Assembly: GCA_032229975.1 (NCBI GenBank)
Contig: JAVXVG010000056.1
Span: 69,913 to 133,912 of the forward strand
Direction: 5' to 3'
DNA: 64,000 nt
Origin: JAIVGV01 sp032229975
GTDB lineage: Bacteria; Acidobacteriota; Blastocatellia; Pyrinomonadales; Pyrinomonadaceae
Made by a program: the position numbers and the translations under genes. The notes beneath the pieces are model-generated. The model was given only the letters and a program-made list of their open reading frames with translations. It did no database searches and was not told the DNA's origin. Below are positions 62,087-64,000 of this stretch, in pieces (position 1 is the stretch's first letter; each line of letters starts with the position of its first letter).

Positions 62087-62113
62087 GCATCCGGGCGGAA
62101 TAAACCAGACACA

Positions 62114-62151
62114 AGGTCAGGCGTGCAAATCGCAATTTGCACGCCTGACCT
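62114..62151. repeat. Perfect 17-bp hairpin
   Basis: A 17-bp perfect stem beginning AGGTCAGGCGTGCAAAT, with a CGCA loop, lies 28 bp after the orphan gene stop. It has no T tract, so it could stabilise the mRNA end rather than terminate. Confidence 0.8.
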
Positions 62152-62209
62152 GATCCTGTGAACGAAAGCTGCGCGCGTTCGAGTACGAGCATGTTGCAAC
62201 TAACAGGTC

Positions 62210-62251
62210 GAGGCGCTTCCGATTCCAAACCGGAAGCGCCTCTTGGTTTTT
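62210..62251. terminator. Hairpin terminator between convergent genes
   Basis: A 12-bp perfect stem GAGGCGCTTCCG with complement is followed by TTGGTTTTT on the plus strand, as expected for a Rho-independent terminator. Confidence 0.85.
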
Positions 62252-62285
62252 ACACTTGCCTTCGTCCTCATCTCGGTGCGCGACG

Positions 62286-64000
62286 TTAGCGACGTGCGGC
62301 GCGTGGCTTCGCGTGCGCGTTGCGTTCGAGGGCGGCGAGACGCTGCTCCATGCCGTCGAGCTGTGCGCGGAGCTGCGCCACCTCGCCGGTCTTCTCAAGC
62401 AGTGTGGCGTTCAGTTGCGCGTTGCTCTGTTGCAGGCTGGCGATGCGCGCTTCGAGAGCTTTGATGGCGGCGAGCGAGACGCCTGCGAGGTCTTGCACGC
62501 CGATGGAGACGTTGTTCGTGCCGAGACCAAACGTCGCGTAGAAATCTTCAGCCATGGGCCCCATGTGACGCACTTGCCGGCCCTCGTCGATATAGTTCCA
62601 TGTCGAGACTGGGAGACGACGCAGTTGCGAGAGTACGTCGTTGCCGTTCACTTCGAGGAAGTTCTCTTTCGTCGTGCGGCTCGAAGTGCAGTTGAAGACT
62701 CCCGATCCGGCAGGCAGGTTGCAGCCCGTTGTGCCCGTCAGGTTCGTGCGGAAGCGGAAGCCGCCGGTGGCGCGTAGCGCAAACTCGTTGTTCGCGATGT
62801 TCTTGAACGTGTCTGCGGAAGCGGTCGCCGAGCCGTCGCTCCAGACGAACGTGCCGGAGAAGCCGTTGTTCGAGGCAAACTTGCCCATCGCCGTCGAGTG
62901 ATCCTTGTCTGCGGTCACGTTATAACCGATGGCGACGGCGGCAAGCCCTGTCAGGTTGAAGCTGTCGGGGTCGCACTGGCCGTTGACGAGAGGGCCACCC
63001 GACTGCGCCTTGTTGCCGAAGGCGACGCCGTAGGTGTCGCACACACGATTGCCCGCGCCCGCCGCGAAGCCCGCCGCGCCCTTCACCTCGTTGCCACTGC
63101 CGAAGGCGATGCTCGACGTGCTGCGCGCGAAGTTCGTATCGCCGAAGGAGAACGAGTAGAGGCCCGATGCCGTCGATTGGCTACCACCGGCCCAAGAGAA
63201 GAAGCCCGTGTTGGCGTCGTCCCACTCGTTGGCGGCATAGCCCGAGCGAAACGCGCCCTTGTAGGTGTACCACATCGTCCGGTAGCCCTGACCTTCGACG
63301 GGGATCGTGCCGATGCCGAGACTGCCCGTCGCCAAGAAACTTCCGTTCTGATAGACCTTGAAGTCGGCGGGTGTGAAACCGCCGGGGCCACTACAGCAGG
63401 TCGAGCCGCCACGCAAACTCAACATCGCCGCCGTGCCGTTCGCGTCGCCCACAGAGACTTGCGGCGCGGCGGGCGTTAACCGGACGGCGTTCGCGTCGAA
63501 GTAAGATTTGTTGACGGCGTCGCCCGCGTTGACGGGGTTGCCGACGTTCGTGACTGCGGCGTTGTTCGCCGACAAGCCGAGGTTGAAGATGTTCGCGCCC
63601 GACCAAGCGTTCGCGCCGTTCAAGCGCGCGACGTTCGACGAGAGACGGTTGTCGCCAATCGTACCCACGGTGGCCGGATCATTAATCGCGTTGACGATGC
63701 TCGCGCCTGAAGGCGTACCACCACCGGCCACAGCCGTCGTCATGCTCGATCCATCCGCGAAATAGAGTGCGCTGCCTGCGCCGCTGATCTTGATGTTGCC
63801 CGACACGTCGAGCTTCGACTGCGGCGAGAGATTCCCTATTCCGACGTTGCCGTTCGTTGCCAAGAAGAGCTGGCCGTTGTTCGTCACGTTGTCGGCGAGG
63901 AAGCCGGAGGCGAGCATGATGGGACGAACCTGCCCCGAGCCTGACCGGCCCGTCCCGAAGACGAAGTCGGTGTCGCGCGCTCTGAGAGAAGCGAACTCGT
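62286..64000 (-). CDS. S74 intramolecular-chaperone protein with YadA-like head repeats (runs off right edge)
   Basis: The frame is open to the right edge, and the first residues visible (FASLRARDTDFVFGTGRSGS) continue smoothly into NGNVGIGNLSPQSKLDVSGN; the start lies outside. Beta-helix-like and YadA-head-like segments follow (SSIAFGSGNEVKGAAGFAAG, LAAVAIGYNVTADKDHSTAM). The C-terminal 140 residues are an S74-type chaperone-of-endosialidase domain with candidate Ser and Lys five apart in CTSSRTTKENFLEV, then a trimeric coiled coil (VSLAAIKALEARIASLQQSN). Such domains trimerise fibres and then cut themselves off. It may be a surface fibre. Confidence 0.88.
   Translation of the reverse strand, partial: EFASLRARDTDFVFGTGRSGSGQVRPIMLASGFLADNVTNNGQLFLATNGNVGIGNLSPQSKLDVSGNIKISGAGSALYFADGSSMTTAVAGGGTPSGASIVNAINDPATVGTIGDNRLSSNVARLNGANAWSGANIFNLGLSANNAAVTNVGNPVNAGDAVNKSYFDANAVRLTPAAPQVSVGDANGTAAMLSLRGGSTCCSGPGGFTPADFKVYQNGSFLATGSLGIGTIPVEGQGYRTMWYTYKGAFRSGYAANEWDDANTGFFSWAGGSQSTASGLYSFSFGDTNFARSTSSIAFGSGNEVKGAAGFAAGAGNRVCDTYGVAFGNKAQSGGPLVNGQCDPDSFNLTGLAAVAIGYNVTADKDHSTAMGKFASNNGFSGTFVWSDGSATASADTFKNIANNEFALRATGGFRFRTNLTGTTGCNLPAGSGVFNCTSSRTTKENFLEVNGNDVLSQLRRLPVSTWNYIDEGRQVRHMGPMAEDFYATFGLGTNNVSIGVQDLAGVSLAAIKALEARIASLQQSNAQLNATLLEKTGEVAQLRAQLDGMEQRLAALERNAHAKPRAARR

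Noticed and set aside
62286..64000. Prophage edge
   Set aside because: S74 domains occur in phages, but no other phage gene, integrase or attachment site is visible; left open until the sequence to the right is read.

Overview
The window is high-GC DNA rich in 'gcgcgc' words from a didermic (Gram-negative) bacterium. It carries bamA, two skp/ompH-like genes, fabZ, lpxA, lpxI, lolC/E- and lolD-like genes, and a TonB-dependent receptor. Together with HEAT-cyclophilin, DUF4112, PuuD-like and ClpC-like proteins, this suggests Acidobacteriota, perhaps Blastocatellia. That placement is inference; no rRNA is present.

Layout: 1-1.1 kb holds a TonB-dependent receptor running off the left edge, behind a cobalamin riboswitch. 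1.2-12.4 kb holds DUF72 and YdeI-like proteins, then mainly minus-strand redox and Fe-S genes (YgfZ, a lipoprotein, superoxide dismutase, a PuuD-like membrane protein, ferredoxin, IscA/ErpA, Mrp), a divergent molybdopterin oxidoreductase and a small membrane protein. 12.7-17.8 kb holds a HEAT-cyclophilin fusion, an M1-peptidase relative and DUF4112. 17.9-22.9 kb holds a thioredoxin-like protein, peroxiredoxin, a Fur/PerR regulator with its palindrome, a reductase-like SDR, PepA and a thioesterase. 23.2-25.3 kb holds a second M1 relative with TPRs. 25.3-32.4 kb is the outer-membrane biogenesis operon bamA-skp-skp-fabZ-lpxA-lpxI on the minus strand.

32.6-39.8 kb holds ClpC-like, LolD, LolC/E, a GT-C membrane protein and a receiver-HATPase fusion. 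40-44.8 kb holds an acyltransferase, M20 peptidase, Era, PrmA and RsmE. 45-51.5 kb holds a small acidic protein, a subtilase, an RsbRD-like protein, an FGGY kinase, transketolase and RpiB. 51.7-58.2 kb holds a DAG kinase-like protein, a coiled-coil zinc ribbon, topoisomerase IB, a flavin reductase, DoxX and an MFS pump. 58.2-61.2 kb is a tightly overlapping operon of an aconitase-family fusion, CYTH and DUF488. The right edge has a less GC-rich gap, a sigma-54-like promoter, an orphan Thr-rich 105-aa protein and an S74-type intramolecular-chaperone protein that runs off the edge.

The most striking unexplained feature is a set of about twenty intergenic repeat blocks. They have different core words but mostly share a plan: degenerate units, usually of 7 bp, on one arm, a loop, then the reverse-complementary arm. 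They often fill the whole spacer and even supply stop codons. The second is a pair of M1-aminopeptidase relatives that have lost complementary parts of the catalytic site.
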